Assembly: GCA_902574705.1 (NCBI GenBank)
Contig: CACGOM010000001.1
Coordinates: forward strand, 62,001 to 126,000
Source: an uncultured Pelagibacteraceae bacterium
GTDB lineage: Bacteria > Pseudomonadota > Alphaproteobacteria > Pelagibacterales > Pelagibacteraceae
Direction: 5' to 3'
DNA length: 64,000 bases
Numbering within the stretch: position 1 is the stretch's first letter; each line of letters begins with the position of its first letter. Made by a program: the position numbers and the translations under genes. Below, in pieces: positions 46,210 to 57,388 of the stretch. Below the pieces are notes generated by a model. That model made no database searches, had not been told where the DNA came from, and saw only the letters and a program-made list of their open reading frames with translations.

Positions 46210-48870
46210 TTATTTCTTTACTAGTTCTGCTTGAGCTGCAGCAAGTCTGGCAATTGGAACTCTGTAGGGAGAGCAAGACACATAATTAAGACCAATCTTT
46301 GAACAAAATTCTATACTTTTAGGATCTCCACCATGTTCTCCGCAAATCCCTAATTTTATATTTCTATTTTGTTTTTTTCCTTTTGTAGATGCAATCTGAA
46401 TTAAATCACCTACACCATCATCAATTGACACAAATGGATCTATATCAAAAATTTTACTTTCTATATAATCATTTAAAAATTTACCACTATCATCTCTACT
46501 AATTCCAAAAGTTGTTTGGGTTAAATCATTTGTTCCAAAACTAAAAAATTCTGCATGTTTTGCTATATCGTTTGCTTTTATAGCTGCCCTTGGCAATTCT
46601 ATCATAGTACCAACTAAAAAATTTATTTTTATTTTATAATGATTTTGAACTTTTCGTGCTGTGTTAATTACAAGATCTTTCATAATTTTTATTTCAGCTT
46701 CTGTTGAAACTAAAGGTATCATTATTTCAGGGAAAGCAGATTTTATTTTATTTTTTTTTAGTTCAATTAGTGCTTCAAAAATTGCTCGACATTGCATCTC
46801 ATAAATTTCTGGAAAAGATATTCCAAGTCTACAACCTCTGTGTCCAAGCATTGGATTTTGTTCATGTAATTCAGAAATCCTTGAGTTGATTTCACTTTTA
46901 GTTAATTTTAAAGAATTTGCCACATCTTCGATCTCTTTCAAACTTTTTGGCAAAAATTCATGCAAAGGTGGATCTAATAATCTAACTGTGACTGGTAAGC
47001 CTTGCATAATTTTAAATATTTCAAAAAAATCCTTTCGCTGATGAGGGAGTAACTTATCAAGAGCGATTGCTCTATCTTCTTTAGATTTTGAAAGTATCAT
47101 TTGCCTAACTGATAGAATTCTCTCCTCGTCAAAAAACATATGTTCAGTTCTACATAAACCAATGCCTTCCGCTCCAAAATCTCTTGCAACTTTGCTGTCA
47201 AGAGGTGTTTCAGAATTTGTTCTAACTTTTAATTTTCTAAATTTATCTGCCCAACCCATTATTTTTGAAAAATCCCCTGAAATTTCTGGCTTAACAGTTT
47301 TTACTTCTCCTACGATTATTCTTCCTGTCGATCCATCTATCGTAATTAGGTCTCCCTCTTTAACTATAAAATTTTTAGTTCTAAAAATTTTATTTTCATA
47401 ATCTATTTCTATCTCGCTTGAACCTGAAACACATGGACGACCCATTCCTCTCGCTACTACTGCTGCATGACTTGTCATTCCTCCTCTTGCTGTTAGAATT
47501 CCTTTAGCAGCATGCATCCCGTGAATATCTTCGGGTGATGTTTCAACTCTTACTAATATTGTATTTTGCATCATACCATTAAGTCTTTCTGCCTCATCAG
47601 AGGTAAAAACAACTTTTCCATTAGCGGCCCCAGGAGAAGCTGGCAAGCCCTTAGCGATCACATTCAATTTTTCTTTTTCATCTAAAGTTGGATGTAAAAG
47701 AGTATCTAAAGAGTTAGGATCTAACCTTAAAACAGCTTCTTTTTTAGTTATCAATTTTTCTTTAACCATATCAACAGCAATCTTTACAGCTGACTTTGCT
47801 GTTCGTTTTCCAGATCTTGTTTGCAGCATCCATAAAATATTGTTTTCAACAGTGAATTCGACATCCTGCATATCTTTATAGTGTTTTTCTAACTTCATTA
47901 AAATTTTTTTTAATTTTTTAAAAACTGAAGGCAGACTCTCCTCCATTGACATTTTTTTTTCTTTAGAAACTTTTCTTGCTTTCTTTGTAATATGTTGTGG
48001 TGTTCTTGTTCCTGCAACAACATCTTCTCCTTGAGCATTTATTAAATATTCTCCATAAATTTCTTTAGTGCCATCAGATGGGTTTCGTGTAAATACAACG
48101 CCAGTTGCACAATCATTACCCATATTTCCAAAAACCATTGATTGAACATTGACTGCTGTACCCCAGGTAGATGGAATTCGATTTAATTTTCTGTAAACCT
48201 TTGCCCTATGACTTTCCCAAGATAAAAATACTGAACAAATCGCACCTATCAGTTGATCTTTAACATTTTGAGGGAAATCTTTTTTGGTTTTTTCTTTTAC
48301 CAAATTTTTAAAATCAATAATAAGATTATCCCAGTCAGAAGCATCTAAATCAGTATCAAGAAGAACTCCTTTAGTTAATTTGTAATTTTCAATTAATTCT
48401 TCGAAATTATAACTCTCAACTCCCAAGACAACATTTGAATACATTTGAATAAATCTTCTATAGCTATCTTTGGCAAATCTCGCATTTGATGTCTTTTTTG
48501 CAAGTGCGATGACTGTTTTGTCGTTTAGACCTAAATTTAAAATAGTGTCCATCATCCCTGGCATAGAAACTCTAGCACCAGATCTTACTGATACTAGCAA
48601 AGGATTTTTTAAATCTCCAAATTTCTTTTTCGTATCTTTTTCTATTAGATTAAGCTCCTTGTTTATTTCTTTAATTAATTTACTATTTAATTTTTTTTGG
48701 TTCTCATAAAACATATGGCATGCTTTAGTTGAAATTGTAAAACCAGGTGGTACAGGTAAACCTAATCTTCCCATTTGGGCTAGATTTGCACCTTTGCCAC
48801 CTAAAATATTTTTGGGAAATTTTAATTTTTTTAAATCTATTGATTTAAAATTAAAAATTAGTTTTTTCAT
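46210..48870 (-). CDS. ppdK: Pyruvate, phosphate dikinase
   Basis: An 886-residue PPDK interconverting pyruvate, ATP and phosphate with PEP, AMP and pyrophosphate. The ATP-grasp domain starts GGKGANLAQMGRLGLPVPPGF. The phosphohistidine is in GGMTSHAAVVARGMGRPCVSG, and the C-terminal PEP-binding barrel has GTNDLTQTTFG and the catalytic Cys in GICGEHGGDP. The length is normal. It abuts both nadC (convergent, no gap) and glyS. Co-transcription with glycyl-tRNA synthetase is a feature to note. Confidence 0.98.
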   Translation of the reverse strand: MKKLIFNFKSIDLKKLKFPKNILGGKGANLAQMGRLGLPVPPGFTISTKACHMFYENQKKLNSKLIKEINKELNLIEKDTKKKFGDLKNPLLVSVRSGARVSMPGMMDTILNLGLNDKTVIALAKKTSNARFAKDSYRRFIQMYSNVVLGVESYNFEELIENYKLTKGVLLDTDLDASDWDNLIIDFKNLVKEKTKKDFPQNVKDQLIGAICSVFLSWESHRAKVYRKLNRIPSTWGTAVNVQSMVFGNMGNDCATGVVFTRNPSDGTKEIYGEYLINAQGEDVVAGTRTPQHITKKARKVSKEKKMSMEESLPSVFKKLKKILMKLEKHYKDMQDVEFTVENNILWMLQTRSGKRTAKSAVKIAVDMVKEKLITKKEAVLRLDPNSLDTLLHPTLDEKEKLNVIAKGLPASPGAANGKVVFTSDEAERLNGMMQNTILVRVETSPEDIHGMHAAKGILTARGGMTSHAAVVARGMGRPCVSGSSEIEIDYENKIFRTKNFIVKEGDLITIDGSTGRIIVGEVKTVKPEISGDFSKIMGWADKFRKLKVRTNSETPLDSKVARDFGAEGIGLCRTEHMFFDEERILSVRQMILSKSKEDRAIALDKLLPHQRKDFFEIFKIMQGLPVTVRLLDPPLHEFLPKSLKEIEDVANSLKLTKSEINSRISELHEQNPMLGHRGCRLGISFPEIYEMQCRAIFEALIELKKNKIKSAFPEIMIPLVSTEAEIKIMKDLVINTARKVQNHYKIKINFLVGTMIELPRAAIKANDIAKHAEFFSFGTNDLTQTTFGISRDDSGKFLNDYIESKIFDIDPFVSIDDGVGDLIQIASTKGKKQNRNIKLGICGEHGGDPKSIEFCSKIGLNYVSCSPYRVPIARLAAAQAELVKK

Positions 48871-50937
48871 TTAGCCTTCAATTTTTGAAAAGTTAAAAAA
48901 ATTATCAAAGCTTTTACACAACAAATTTAAAATTTCTAGCCTGTTTTTTTTAATTAACTCATTTTCGTCATTTACTTTTACATTATCAAAAAATAAATTA
49001 ACCTCTTGCTTGAATTTATAAAGTTCTATTAAACTTTCTTCAAGATCATGGTTTTTACCAACATTTACAAAATATTTTTTTATTTCTTGTATCTTGGTAT
49101 ATAGATTTTTTTCAAATTCATTTTTGAATAAACCTGTATCAACTGAATTTAATAACTCCAATTTATTTTTAGTTATTTCGCTATTTAAAATATTAAATGA
49201 TCTTTTATAAATTCCAATGACGTCTTGCCCAATCTCTCTTTTGATATTTTTGTTTAATACTTCAGCTTTTCTATATCCATTATATAATTCATCAATATCA
49301 TTTGTTAAAATTGAACTTTCAATTATATCTAATCTAATTCCTTTATCTTTTGAGTAATTTTTCATTCTATCTAAAATAAAATTATTTAACTCTTTTAAAA
49401 CTTTGGTAATATCAAATTCAAAACCTTGTTCTTTATATAAAATTAGAGAATAATTAATAATACTTCTTAATTTAATTCTTATTTTATTTTCAATAATCAA
49501 TCTAACTAGGCCAATTGTAAATCTTCTCAAGGCATAAGGGTCTTTAGAACCTGTTGGCACCAAATCAATTCCAAAAAAACCAACCAAGGTATCTATTTTA
49601 TCACTTAGTGATAGAGTTACGCTATAAAGATTTTTTGGAACTCTGCTGTCAAGACCACTAGGTAAGTAGTGCTCAGCAATTGATTGGCAAACCTCTTTTT
49701 CAAAACCTTGGGACTCAGCAAAGTAACCACCCAAAACTCCTTGAAGCTCTGGAAATTCTCCAACCAAATCTGATTTGAGATCAACTTTACAAATAGATGA
49801 TGCAATTTCAATTTTTTCCTTACTGATCATGAATTCATCAGAAATCAAAGAACTTAAATTTTTAATTCTTTGTGTTTTTTCAAAATATGAACCAAGTCCT
49901 TTGAAGAAATTTATTTTTTTTAAATCTGTCAATTGTTTAATTAAATTTTGAGATTTGTTTCTATTCCAGAAAAATTCCGCATCACTCAATCTTGCCTCGA
50001 TTACCCTCTCATTTCCAGTTTTTACATACCCCTTTGAATCTTTAGAGTCTGAAACAACTAAAAAAAAATTAGTTAAGTTTTTTTTTTTATCAAATGTCGG
50101 AATATATTTTTGATGATTTTCCATTGTGATTACTAGTATTTCTTTAGGAACATTTAAAAATCTTTTATCGAATTCACACAATATTATTTTTGGTTTTTCA
50201 ACAATATTAGTAATTTCATCTAATAAATTATCCTTTACATCAATGAATAAATTATTTTTTTTTGATAATTTGCTCAATTCATTAATTATAAAATCTCTTC
50301 TTTTTTCTTGATCAAGAATGACTTTTTCTGACTTAAAATAAATTTGATAAGATTTAAAATTGTTAAAAGTTTTTGTTTTTTCTTCGAAGTCCTTGTCTAT
50401 AAATGTATAATTTGATGCTTTTAAATGATAAAAATTAAAATCAATCTTCTTTCCATCAAATACTGCCAAGATTGATTTTAGCGGCCTCCCCCAAAACATT
50501 TTATTACTGCCCCATTTCATTGACTTGTGCCAATTAATCTTATCTAAAATTAATGGTATATTTTTTTTTAGTAAATCTAAGGTTTTAAGCTTTTGTTGTG
50601 GCTTTTTAAAAAAATAAAATTCTCCTTTTTCAATTGTTCTTAGGTGCACTTGTGATTTATTAATATTATGAGATTTTAAAAAACCTTCTAGAGCCTCACG
50701 CTTTGCATTTACCGATGGTCCTCTTATTTCTACAGACTTTTTTATAACCTCTTTAGAAATATTAGAGAAACTTATTATAATTCTGTTTGGTGTAGACAGC
50801 GATGAGGTAGATCCTTTAATCTTTATGTTGTTCTCCTCAAAAAAATTATTTAAATCAAAAAATAATTTTTTTCTTGCGTTTGTTTGAAGTTTTGGCGGTA
50901 TTTCCTCACTAAATAATTCTAAAAAAAATTCTGACAT
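48871..50937 (-). CDS. glyS: Glycyl-tRNA synthetase beta subunit
   Basis: A 688-residue beta subunit of the bacterial tetrameric GlyRS. LFSEEIPPKLQTNARKKL at the N-terminus, EIRGPSVNAKREALEGFL, VPKEILVITMENHQKYIP and KDPYALRRFTIGLVRLI identify it. It binds tRNA and completes the enzyme with GlyQ. It starts 1 base after the glyQ stop. Confidence 0.97.
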   Translation of the reverse strand: MSEFFLELFSEEIPPKLQTNARKKLFFDLNNFFEENNIKIKGSTSSLSTPNRIIISFSNISKEVIKKSVEIRGPSVNAKREALEGFLKSHNINKSQVHLRTIEKGEFYFFKKPQQKLKTLDLLKKNIPLILDKINWHKSMKWGSNKMFWGRPLKSILAVFDGKKIDFNFYHLKASNYTFIDKDFEEKTKTFNNFKSYQIYFKSEKVILDQEKRRDFIINELSKLSKKNNLFIDVKDNLLDEITNIVEKPKIILCEFDKRFLNVPKEILVITMENHQKYIPTFDKKKNLTNFFLVVSDSKDSKGYVKTGNERVIEARLSDAEFFWNRNKSQNLIKQLTDLKKINFFKGLGSYFEKTQRIKNLSSLISDEFMISKEKIEIASSICKVDLKSDLVGEFPELQGVLGGYFAESQGFEKEVCQSIAEHYLPSGLDSRVPKNLYSVTLSLSDKIDTLVGFFGIDLVPTGSKDPYALRRFTIGLVRLIIENKIRIKLRSIINYSLILYKEQGFEFDITKVLKELNNFILDRMKNYSKDKGIRLDIIESSILTNDIDELYNGYRKAEVLNKNIKREIGQDVIGIYKRSFNILNSEITKNKLELLNSVDTGLFKNEFEKNLYTKIQEIKKYFVNVGKNHDLEESLIELYKFKQEVNLFFDNVKVNDENELIKKNRLEILNLLCKSFDNFFNFSKIEG

Positions 50938-50938
50938 A

Positions 50939-51820
50939 TTAATTTTGTGTCTCGACCCAAACTTTTCCTATCATTTTTGTAAGCTCTCTAATTCTTGCAA
51001 TATATTCTGCTCTTTGGGCTACACTTATAACCCCCCTAGAATCTAATATATTAAATACATGACTAGCTTTTAAACATTGATCATATGCAGGTAGGGATAG
51101 TTTTTTTTCAGCTAAGGACTTTGCTTCATTCTCAAACATATCAAAGATTTTAAATAAATTATCTACATTCGCATATTCAAAGTTATAAGAAGAAAATTCT
51201 TTTTCTGACTGATAAAATACATCTTTATAGAGCACGCCTTGATCGTTCCAATTTAATTCAAATACATTTTTTTTATTTTGAATAAACATACACAATCTCT
51301 CTAAACCATAAGTAATCTCAACAGATACAGGATTACATTCCATGCCCGCCATTTGTTGAAAATATGTAAATTGAGTAATCTCCATTCCATCACACCACAC
51401 TTCCCATCCTAATCCTGCCGCGCCTAATGTAGGACTTTCCCAATCATCCTCAACAAATCTAATATCGTGTTCCTCATTTTTGATTCCTAAAGACAAGAGA
51501 CTATTAAGAAAAAGTTTTTTTATATTATCTGGTGATGGTTTAATCAAAACTTGAAATTGATAATAGTGCTGCAATCTATTTGGATTATCTCCATATCTAC
51601 CGTCGGTTGGTCTTCTAGATGGCTGAACGTAAGCTGTTCGCCAAGGTTTAGAGCCTAAAGATCTTAAAGTTGTAGCAGGATGAAAAGTCCCTGCACCAAC
51701 TTCAAGATCATATGGTTGTAATATAACACATCCTTGTTTGCTCCAGTATTTTTGTAAATTTAATATTGAGTCTTGAAATGATAAAATTTTTACTTTCGGA
51801 GATTTTTTTTTAGAAGCCAT
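50939..51820 (-). CDS. glyQ: Glycyl-tRNA synthetase alpha subunit
   Basis: A 293-residue catalytic subunit with class II motifs. [43 protein letters not shown] and [21 protein letters not shown] are near-invariant in GlyQ. It overlaps the S49 peptidase gene by 11 bases. Confidence 0.98.
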   Translation of the reverse strand: MASKKKSPKVKILSFQDSILNLQKYWSKQGCVILQPYDLEVGAGTFHPATTLRSLGSKPWRTAYVQPSRRPTDGRYGDNPNRLQHYYQFQVLIKPSPDNIKKLFLNSLLSLGIKNEEHDIRFVEDDWESPTLGAAGLGWEVWCDGMEITQFTYFQQMAGMECNPVSVEITYGLERLCMFIQNKKNVFELNWNDQGVLYKDVFYQSEKEFSSYNFEYANVDNLFKIFDMFENEAKSLAEKKLSLPAYDQCLKASHVFNILDSRGVISVAQRAEYIARIRELTKMIGKVWVETQN

Positions 51821-52619
51821 ATCTTTGCCAAATACTTCTTTCCTCTAAAATGCTAGCAACTTTTTCCACACTTTCTTCTGATGATGAAAGTTTTTTTGAT
51901 ATCCAACTTTTTGGTTTTTCGAATTTTTTAATTACTACATCTTTTCCAAATTTTTCTTTTAAAACTTGATTTATATTTCCAATCTCATCTATGAGTCCGA
52001 GCTCTTTAGCTTTTTTTCCTGACCAAAATTCCCCTGAAAATAATTCAATTTCTGTTTTTTTGTTAAGTTTATTTTTTCTACTCCCCTCAACAACTTCTAT
52101 AAAATCTTGATGTATTTCTAATTGTATTTTTTTTAGTCTTTCAATATCTTCTGGTTTTTCTTCCATAAAAGGATCTAATGTGCTTTTATTTTTACCAGCT
52201 GTGTATACTCTTCTTTCTACACCTATTTTTTTTATTAAATCTTTGAAACCAAATGATGAAAATATTACCCCTATTGATCCAATAATAGAACTTTGATTTG
52301 CATAAATTTCATCTCCAGCACAAGCAATAAGATAACCTCCGGAAGCGGCAACATCCTCAGCAAATACAATAACTTTTTTTTTATTTTCTTTTGCTTGTTC
52401 CCTTATAAAACTATAAATAAGATGTGATTGCACGGGAGACCCTCCAGGTGAATTAATAGTTATTGCAACTGCAGGACTTTTTTTAATTGAAAATGCTTTT
52501 TTTATAATTTCCTCTTGCCCTGAAAAATCTAGTCCTTGTCGAAATTTACCTGCATTTCCTATCACTCCAGCTAGTCTGATATGAGGAATTATTTTTTTTT
52601 TTTTGAAAATAGAAAACAT
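51810..52619 (-). CDS. S49-family serine peptidase (SppA/SohB-like)
   Basis: A 269-residue peptidase of the ClpP/crotonase fold. [14 protein letters not shown] precedes the nucleophile Ser93 in [13 protein letters not shown]. The probable general-base Lys145 lies in [11 protein letters not shown]. It lacks the duplicated domain of long SppA. A strong N-terminal membrane span is not evident, so it may be cytosolic or peripheral. Such enzymes degrade signal peptides and membrane-protein fragments. It heads the glyQ-glyS-ppdK unit. Confidence 0.9.
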   Translation of the reverse strand: MFSIFKKKKIIPHIRLAGVIGNAGKFRQGLDFSGQEEIIKKAFSIKKSPAVAITINSPGGSPVQSHLIYSFIREQAKENKKKVIVFAEDVAASGGYLIACAGDEIYANQSSIIGSIGVIFSSFGFKDLIKKIGVERRVYTAGKNKSTLDPFMEEKPEDIERLKKIQLEIHQDFIEVVEGSRKNKLNKKTEIELFSGEFWSGKKAKELGLIDEIGNINQVLKEKFGKDVVIKKFEKPKSWISKKLSSSEESVEKVASILEERSIWQRYGF

Positions 52620-52686
52620 ATTAATGCTTATTAGATTTTATTAATAATATAAAGCTTACTTTTAGTTGAAGTAAATGGTGCGTCAA

Positions 52687-52715
52687 TTGATAAGTGTATT
52701 AAATATGATTATATA
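52687..52715 (+). promoter_or_regulatory. Promoter of the polyprenyl synthase gene
   Basis: TTGATA (52687-52692), a 17-base spacer and TATATA (52710-52715). Transcription would start near 52722, leaving about 7 bases before the ATG and no room for a ribosome-binding site. Confidence 0.55.
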
Positions 52716-52728
52716 TTAACTTTATCCT

Positions 52729-53742
52729 ATGGGTTCAGTAATTAAATTAAGTAAAAAGATAAATAATTCTTATCTAGAATTAAAAAAATCAGTTGAAAAT
52801 AAGCTTGTGATGGTTGACGAAAGAATTGAACAAAAACTTCAAAGTAAAGTGGATTTAGTAAAAAAAATGTCATCTTACCACTTAGATACTGGAGGAAAAA
52901 AATTGAGAGCATTAATTACTTTGGGCTCTTCAAAATTATGTGGTTATTATAAGGGATCTAGAGATATAAATTTTGCAGCATGTGTTGAGTTAATTCATTC
53001 TGCAACTTTAATGCATGATGATGTTATTGATAATGGTGAAATTAGAAGAGGAAAAAAAACACTAAATAAGATTTGGGGGAATCAATCATCAATTTTAGTT
53101 GGTGACTACTTATTGAGCCGTTGTTTTGAAATGATGGTAGAAGACGGTAATTTAGAAATATTAAAGCTCCTTTCATCTACATCTGCCCTAATATCGCAAG
53201 GTGAAATTTTGCAATTACAGCACAAAGGTGACGTAGATATGCTAGAAGAAACATATTTAAAAATCATTTCAAACAAAACAGCAGCTTTGTTTTTAGCCGC
53301 AGCTAAAATTGGCCCAATCATAACTGAAATGGAAAATAAATATAAAGATGCATTAGAGTCTTATGGTAAAAATCTTGGACTCACTTTTCAAATAGCAGAC
53401 GATACATTAGATTACAATTCTGATCTTAAAATTTTCGGAAAAAAAATAGGAAATGATTTTTTTGAGGGAAAAGTTACACTTCCAATTATTTTACTTTTTC
53501 AAAAAATTAAAGATAATGAAAAAAAAATGCTAAAAGATTTTTTCCTTAAGGAGTCTAGAAGTGAAGAGGAACTTAAAAAAGTTCTCGAACTAATAAAAAA
53601 AAATAATATAATTATTGAATGCTATAAGAAAGCTGAACACTATATAAATATAGCATCAAATTCATTAAATATTTTTCAAAACAGTAATGAAAAAGATATA
53701 CTTAAGAATCTAACTTCATTTTCATTAGAACGTAATTTTTAG
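52729..53742 (+). CDS. ispB: Long-chain polyprenyl diphosphate synthase (octaprenyl type)
   Basis: A 337-residue trans-prenyltransferase with first Asp-rich motif DDVID (97-101), GGKKLRALI, and second motif DDTLD followed by GNDFFEGKVTLPII. The residues just before the first motif (ATLMH) are small, as in long-chain enzymes that make the quinone side chain. The other prenyl synthase in this window has the short-chain DDLPCMDD motif, so the two have distinct products. The gene converges on pdxH with a 4-base overlap. Confidence 0.92.
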   Translation: MGSVIKLSKKINNSYLELKKSVENKLVMVDERIEQKLQSKVDLVKKMSSYHLDTGGKKLRALITLGSSKLCGYYKGSRDINFAACVELIHSATLMHDDVIDNGEIRRGKKTLNKIWGNQSSILVGDYLLSRCFEMMVEDGNLEILKLLSSTSALISQGEILQLQHKGDVDMLEETYLKIISNKTAALFLAAAKIGPIITEMENKYKDALESYGKNLGLTFQIADDTLDYNSDLKIFGKKIGNDFFEGKVTLPIILLFQKIKDNEKKMLKDFFLKESRSEEELKKVLELIKKNNIIIECYKKAEHYINIASNSLNIFQNSNEKDILKNLTSFSLERNF

Positions 53743-54362
53743 GGATATAAAATTTGTTTTCTCCAAGCATTAGTATCTTTTAAATATTCTAATCTTTGGT
53801 GAAGTCTTCCTTCAACATCCTTCCAAAATTCAATTCTTTTTGGAGAAAGTAAAAAACCCGACCAATGCTTTGGTCTTGGAACATTTTTTTGACTTTTAAA
53901 TTTATTTTTGTATTCTTCAATTTTATTTAAAAAAGCATCTCTTGTTTCCATTGGTTTAGACTGTTTGGATGACCATGCTCCTATCCTACTTAAATAGGGC
54001 CTAGAGTTAAAATATTCGTCAGCATCATTATCAGATATTAAAGTGATATCTCCAGAAATTCTCACCTGTCGTAATAAAGATTTCCAATGAAAACACATTG
54101 AAGCTTTAGGTATTTTTTGTAAGTCTGTTCCCTTTTTACTGTTTAAATTAGTAAAAAAAATAAAACCATTATTATTAAATTCCTTTAATAGAACCATTCT
54201 TACATCTGGTTGATGAGATTCGTTTACTGTTGCTAATGCAACAGCATTAGGATCATTAATTTCATTTTTTTCTGCCTCAGACATCCATTGTCTAAAAACG
54301 ATAAATGGGTCATCTTCATTCATGAAACAAATATCAAGACCTAAATTATTTTTTTTATTCAT
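53739..54362 (-). CDS. pdxH: Pyridoxamine 5'-phosphate oxidase
   Basis: A 207-residue FMN enzyme making pyridoxal phosphate. [40 protein letters not shown] and the C-terminal [21 protein letters not shown] with W..QILYP are the family signatures. It is divergent from aroC with only 33 bases between starts. Confidence 0.97.
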   Translation of the reverse strand: MNKKNNLGLDICFMNEDDPFIVFRQWMSEAEKNEINDPNAVALATVNESHQPDVRMVLLKEFNNNGFIFFTNLNSKKGTDLQKIPKASMCFHWKSLLRQVRISGDITLISDNDADEYFNSRPYLSRIGAWSSKQSKPMETRDAFLNKIEEYKNKFKSQKNVPRPKHWSGFLLSPKRIEFWKDVEGRLHQRLEYLKDTNAWRKQILYP

Positions 54363-54395
54363 AATTTCGACAAATTAAACTATATAACAGATATA

Positions 54396-55481
54396 ATGTC
54401 ATTTAATACTTTTGGAAAGTTTTTTAGGTTTACCACTTGGGGTGAATCTCATGGGCCTGCTATAGGATGTATCATTGATGGTTGTCCGCCAAATATACCA
54501 ATTAAAGCTGAAGATATACAAAAAGAATTAAATAAAAGAAGACCAGGTCAAAGTAAATTTGTCACTCAAAGAAAAGAAAAAGATTTAATTCATATTATGT
54601 CTGGTGTTTTCGATGGAAAAACTACTGGCACTCCAATATCGTTAATTATCTATAATGAGGATCAAAAATCTAGAGACTACGAAACAATAAAATCTAAATT
54701 TAGACCAGGTCATGCTGACTATACCTATTTTATGAAATATGGAATAAGAGACTATAGAGGAGGAGGAAGACAATCAGCTAGAGAAACTGCAGCAAGAGTT
54801 GCGGCAGGCGCGATTGCTAAGAAAGTCTTAGAATACAAAATTGGCAAAAAGTATAAAGTTATTGGTGCTGTTACTCAGATAGGAATTTTAGGAATTAATC
54901 CGAATAATTGGAACGAAAAATTTATTGGAAAAAATTCATTTTTTTGTCCTGATAAAAGGATTTATAAGCTCTGGGAAAAATATCTTTTAGCAATTAGAAA
55001 ATCTGGATCATCATGTGGAGCAGTGGTTGAGGTTAGGGCAAAAGGGGTGCCAATTGGTTTAGGAGCTCCAATTTATTCAAAATTAGATATGGATATTGCA
55101 TCAGCTATGATGAGTATAAATGCAGTTAAAGCAGTAAACATTGGTTCCGGAATGAATTCTGCTAAATTAACTGGTGAGGAAAATTCAGATGAAATATTTA
55201 AAAAAGGTAAAAAAACTATTTTTAAAACTAACCATGCTGGTGGGATATTGGGCGGTATATCGACTGGTCAAGATATAATTATTTCATTCGCAGTAAAACC
55301 TACATCATCCATTTTGAAAGAAAGAAAAACTATTGATAAAAAAGGCAAAAATACATCTATCTCAGTTAAAGGAAGACATGATCCTTGTGTTGGTATTCGT
55401 GCAGTTCCGATTGGAGAAGCAATGATGCATTGTGTACTATTAGATCACTACTTAATGAATAAAGCACAGTGTGGGAATTAA
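54396..55481 (+). CDS. aroC: Chorismate synthase
   Basis: A 361-residue FMN-dependent AroC, the last step of the shikimate pathway. [20 protein letters not shown] at the N-terminus, [29 protein letters not shown] and [13 protein letters not shown] are the three classic signatures. A TATAAC -10-like hexamer ends 8 bases before the ATG and no ribosome-binding site is seen. It overlaps dxs tail to tail by 4 bases. Confidence 0.98.
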   Translation: MSFNTFGKFFRFTTWGESHGPAIGCIIDGCPPNIPIKAEDIQKELNKRRPGQSKFVTQRKEKDLIHIMSGVFDGKTTGTPISLIIYNEDQKSRDYETIKSKFRPGHADYTYFMKYGIRDYRGGGRQSARETAARVAAGAIAKKVLEYKIGKKYKVIGAVTQIGILGINPNNWNEKFIGKNSFFCPDKRIYKLWEKYLLAIRKSGSSCGAVVEVRAKGVPIGLGAPIYSKLDMDIASAMMSINAVKAVNIGSGMNSAKLTGEENSDEIFKKGKKTIFKTNHAGGILGGISTGQDIIISFAVKPTSSILKERKTIDKKGKNTSISVKGRHDPCVGIRAVPIGEAMMHCVLLDHYLMNKAQCGN

Positions 55482-57388
55482 TTATATTTTTTTAATACTA
55501 TTTTTGAGTTTAATGTATCTATAACTTTATTTTCTATAGATGCAGCATCCAGACCAGCAGCTTTATACATTTTTTCTGGTTTATCATGTTCTATAAACAA
55601 ATCTGGTAAAATCATCGATCTAAATTTTATATCTTTATCTAATAAATTTTTTTCATTTAAAAAGTGATTTACATGGGAGCCAAAGCCACCAATAGATCCC
55701 TCTTCAATTGTAATGATCACATTATGATTTGTTGCAATTTGCCATAGTGCATTTTCATCTAAGGGCTTTGCAAATCTCGCGTCAAATATTGTTGGAGAAA
55801 TTCCTTTTTTATTCAGGTTACTTTCAGCAATCATGCACTCTTGAAGTCTTGCTCCAAAATTTACTAAGGCAACTTTTTTTCCTTCTTTAATAAATCGTCC
55901 CTTGCCAATAATTAATTTTTCCTCTTCACCTGGCAATTCTGTTCCAATCCCATTTCCTCTAGGATATCTAAAAGCAGAAGGTCTATCGTTTATTTGAACA
56001 GAGGTATTAATCATTTTAACAAGTTCAGCCTCATCGCTTGCTGCCATGACAATAAAATTTGGAAGTGTCGATAGGTATGTTACGTCAAATGAACCAGCAT
56101 GTGTTGGTCCGTCTGCACCAACTAGGCCAGCTCTATCTATTGCGAATCTTACTGGAAGTGATTGTATTGCAATATCATGAACTACTTGATCATATGCTCT
56201 TTGCAAAAAAGTTGAGTAAATTGCCGCAAAAGGTTTATAACCTTGAGTTGCTAATCCACCTGAAAATGTTACAGCATGTTGTTCTGCAATTCCGACGTCA
56301 TACATTCTATCAGGAAACTTTTCAGCAAATAAGTCCATTCCGGTCCCACTTGGCATTGCGGCAGTAACTCCGATAATCTTGCTATCTTTCTCTGCATGTT
56401 TAATTAGTGAGTTAGCAAACACTTTTGTATAAGAGGGAGCAAAACTTTTTCCTTTATCTTGTTTGCCAGTTAAAACATTAAATTTTGTAACTCCGTGATA
56501 TTTATCTGTAGATTTTTCTGCAAATTCGTAACCTTTGCCTTTTTCAGTTTTGATATGAATAAGGATTGGTCCATCATACTTCATTTTTTTTGCATTTTCT
56601 AAAACCGAAGTCAGAACATCAATATCATGTCCATCTATTGGTCCTACGTAATAAAAACCTAATGAATTAAATAATGTACCACCAGTAACGGCAGATCTAA
56701 AAAAATCTTCTGCCTTCCCAGCTTTTTTCATAAATCGTTTTGAAAAGGACGAAATAATCAATTTTAAAGTTTCTCTCAAACTAAAATAGATTTTGCCAGA
56801 CAGAATCTTAGCTAAATAAGTTCTTAAAGCTCCAACAGGTTTAGCAATTGACATGTCATTATCATTTAAAATTACAATCATTTTAGTTTTTGAAGACCCG
56901 GCATTATTCATGGCCTCATATGCAAGACCTGCACTTAAAGCCCCATCACCAATTATAGCCACTACATCTTCTGATGTATTTGAAAGTTTATTTGCAGTTG
57001 CAATTCCGAGCGCAGCAGAAATTGATGTTGAACTATGCGCAGCACCAAATGGATCATATTCACTTTCATCTCTTTTAGTAAAACCTGATAATCCGCCACC
57101 CATTCTGAGAGTTTCAATTTTGTCTTTCCTCCCAGTTAAAATTTTATGTGGATAAGATTGATGACCAACATCCCAAACTATTTTGTCTTTTGGTGTATCA
57201 AATATGTAGTGAAGGGCTACCGTCAACTCAACAACTCCTAAGCCAGCCCCTAAATGCCCTCCAGTTTTTGATACAGCTTCTATCATTTTTATCCTTATTT
57301 CTTTAGATAGAGTTTTAAGATCTGAATTAGATAATTTTTTTATATCTTTTGGAAAATTTATATTATTTAAAAACTTATAATTTGACAT
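55478..57388 (-). CDS. dxs: 1-deoxy-D-xylulose-5-phosphate synthase
   Basis: A 636-residue ThDP enzyme, first step of the MEP isoprenoid pathway. [19 protein letters not shown], the ThDP/Mg motif [18 protein letters not shown] with NDNDMSI, and [22 protein letters not shown] are diagnostic. It abuts ispA, so precursor supply and prenyl chain building are co-transcribed. Confidence 0.98.
   Translation of the reverse strand: MSNYKFLNNINFPKDIKKLSNSDLKTLSKEIRIKMIEAVSKTGGHLGAGLGVVELTVALHYIFDTPKDKIVWDVGHQSYPHKILTGRKDKIETLRMGGGLSGFTKRDESEYDPFGAAHSSTSISAALGIATANKLSNTSEDVVAIIGDGALSAGLAYEAMNNAGSSKTKMIVILNDNDMSIAKPVGALRTYLAKILSGKIYFSLRETLKLIISSFSKRFMKKAGKAEDFFRSAVTGGTLFNSLGFYYVGPIDGHDIDVLTSVLENAKKMKYDGPILIHIKTEKGKGYEFAEKSTDKYHGVTKFNVLTGKQDKGKSFAPSYTKVFANSLIKHAEKDSKIIGVTAAMPSGTGMDLFAEKFPDRMYDVGIAEQHAVTFSGGLATQGYKPFAAIYSTFLQRAYDQVVHDIAIQSLPVRFAIDRAGLVGADGPTHAGSFDVTYLSTLPNFIVMAASDEAELVKMINTSVQINDRPSAFRYPRGNGIGTELPGEEEKLIIGKGRFIKEGKKVALVNFGARLQECMIAESNLNKKGISPTIFDARFAKPLDENALWQIATNHNVIITIEEGSIGGFGSHVNHFLNEKNLLDKDIKFRSMILPDLFIEHDKPEKMYKAAGLDAASIENKVIDTLNSKIVLKKYN

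Noticed and set aside
56059..56367. 102-codon open frame antisense to dxs
   Set aside because: Shadow of dxs on the opposite strand; composition is not protein-like.
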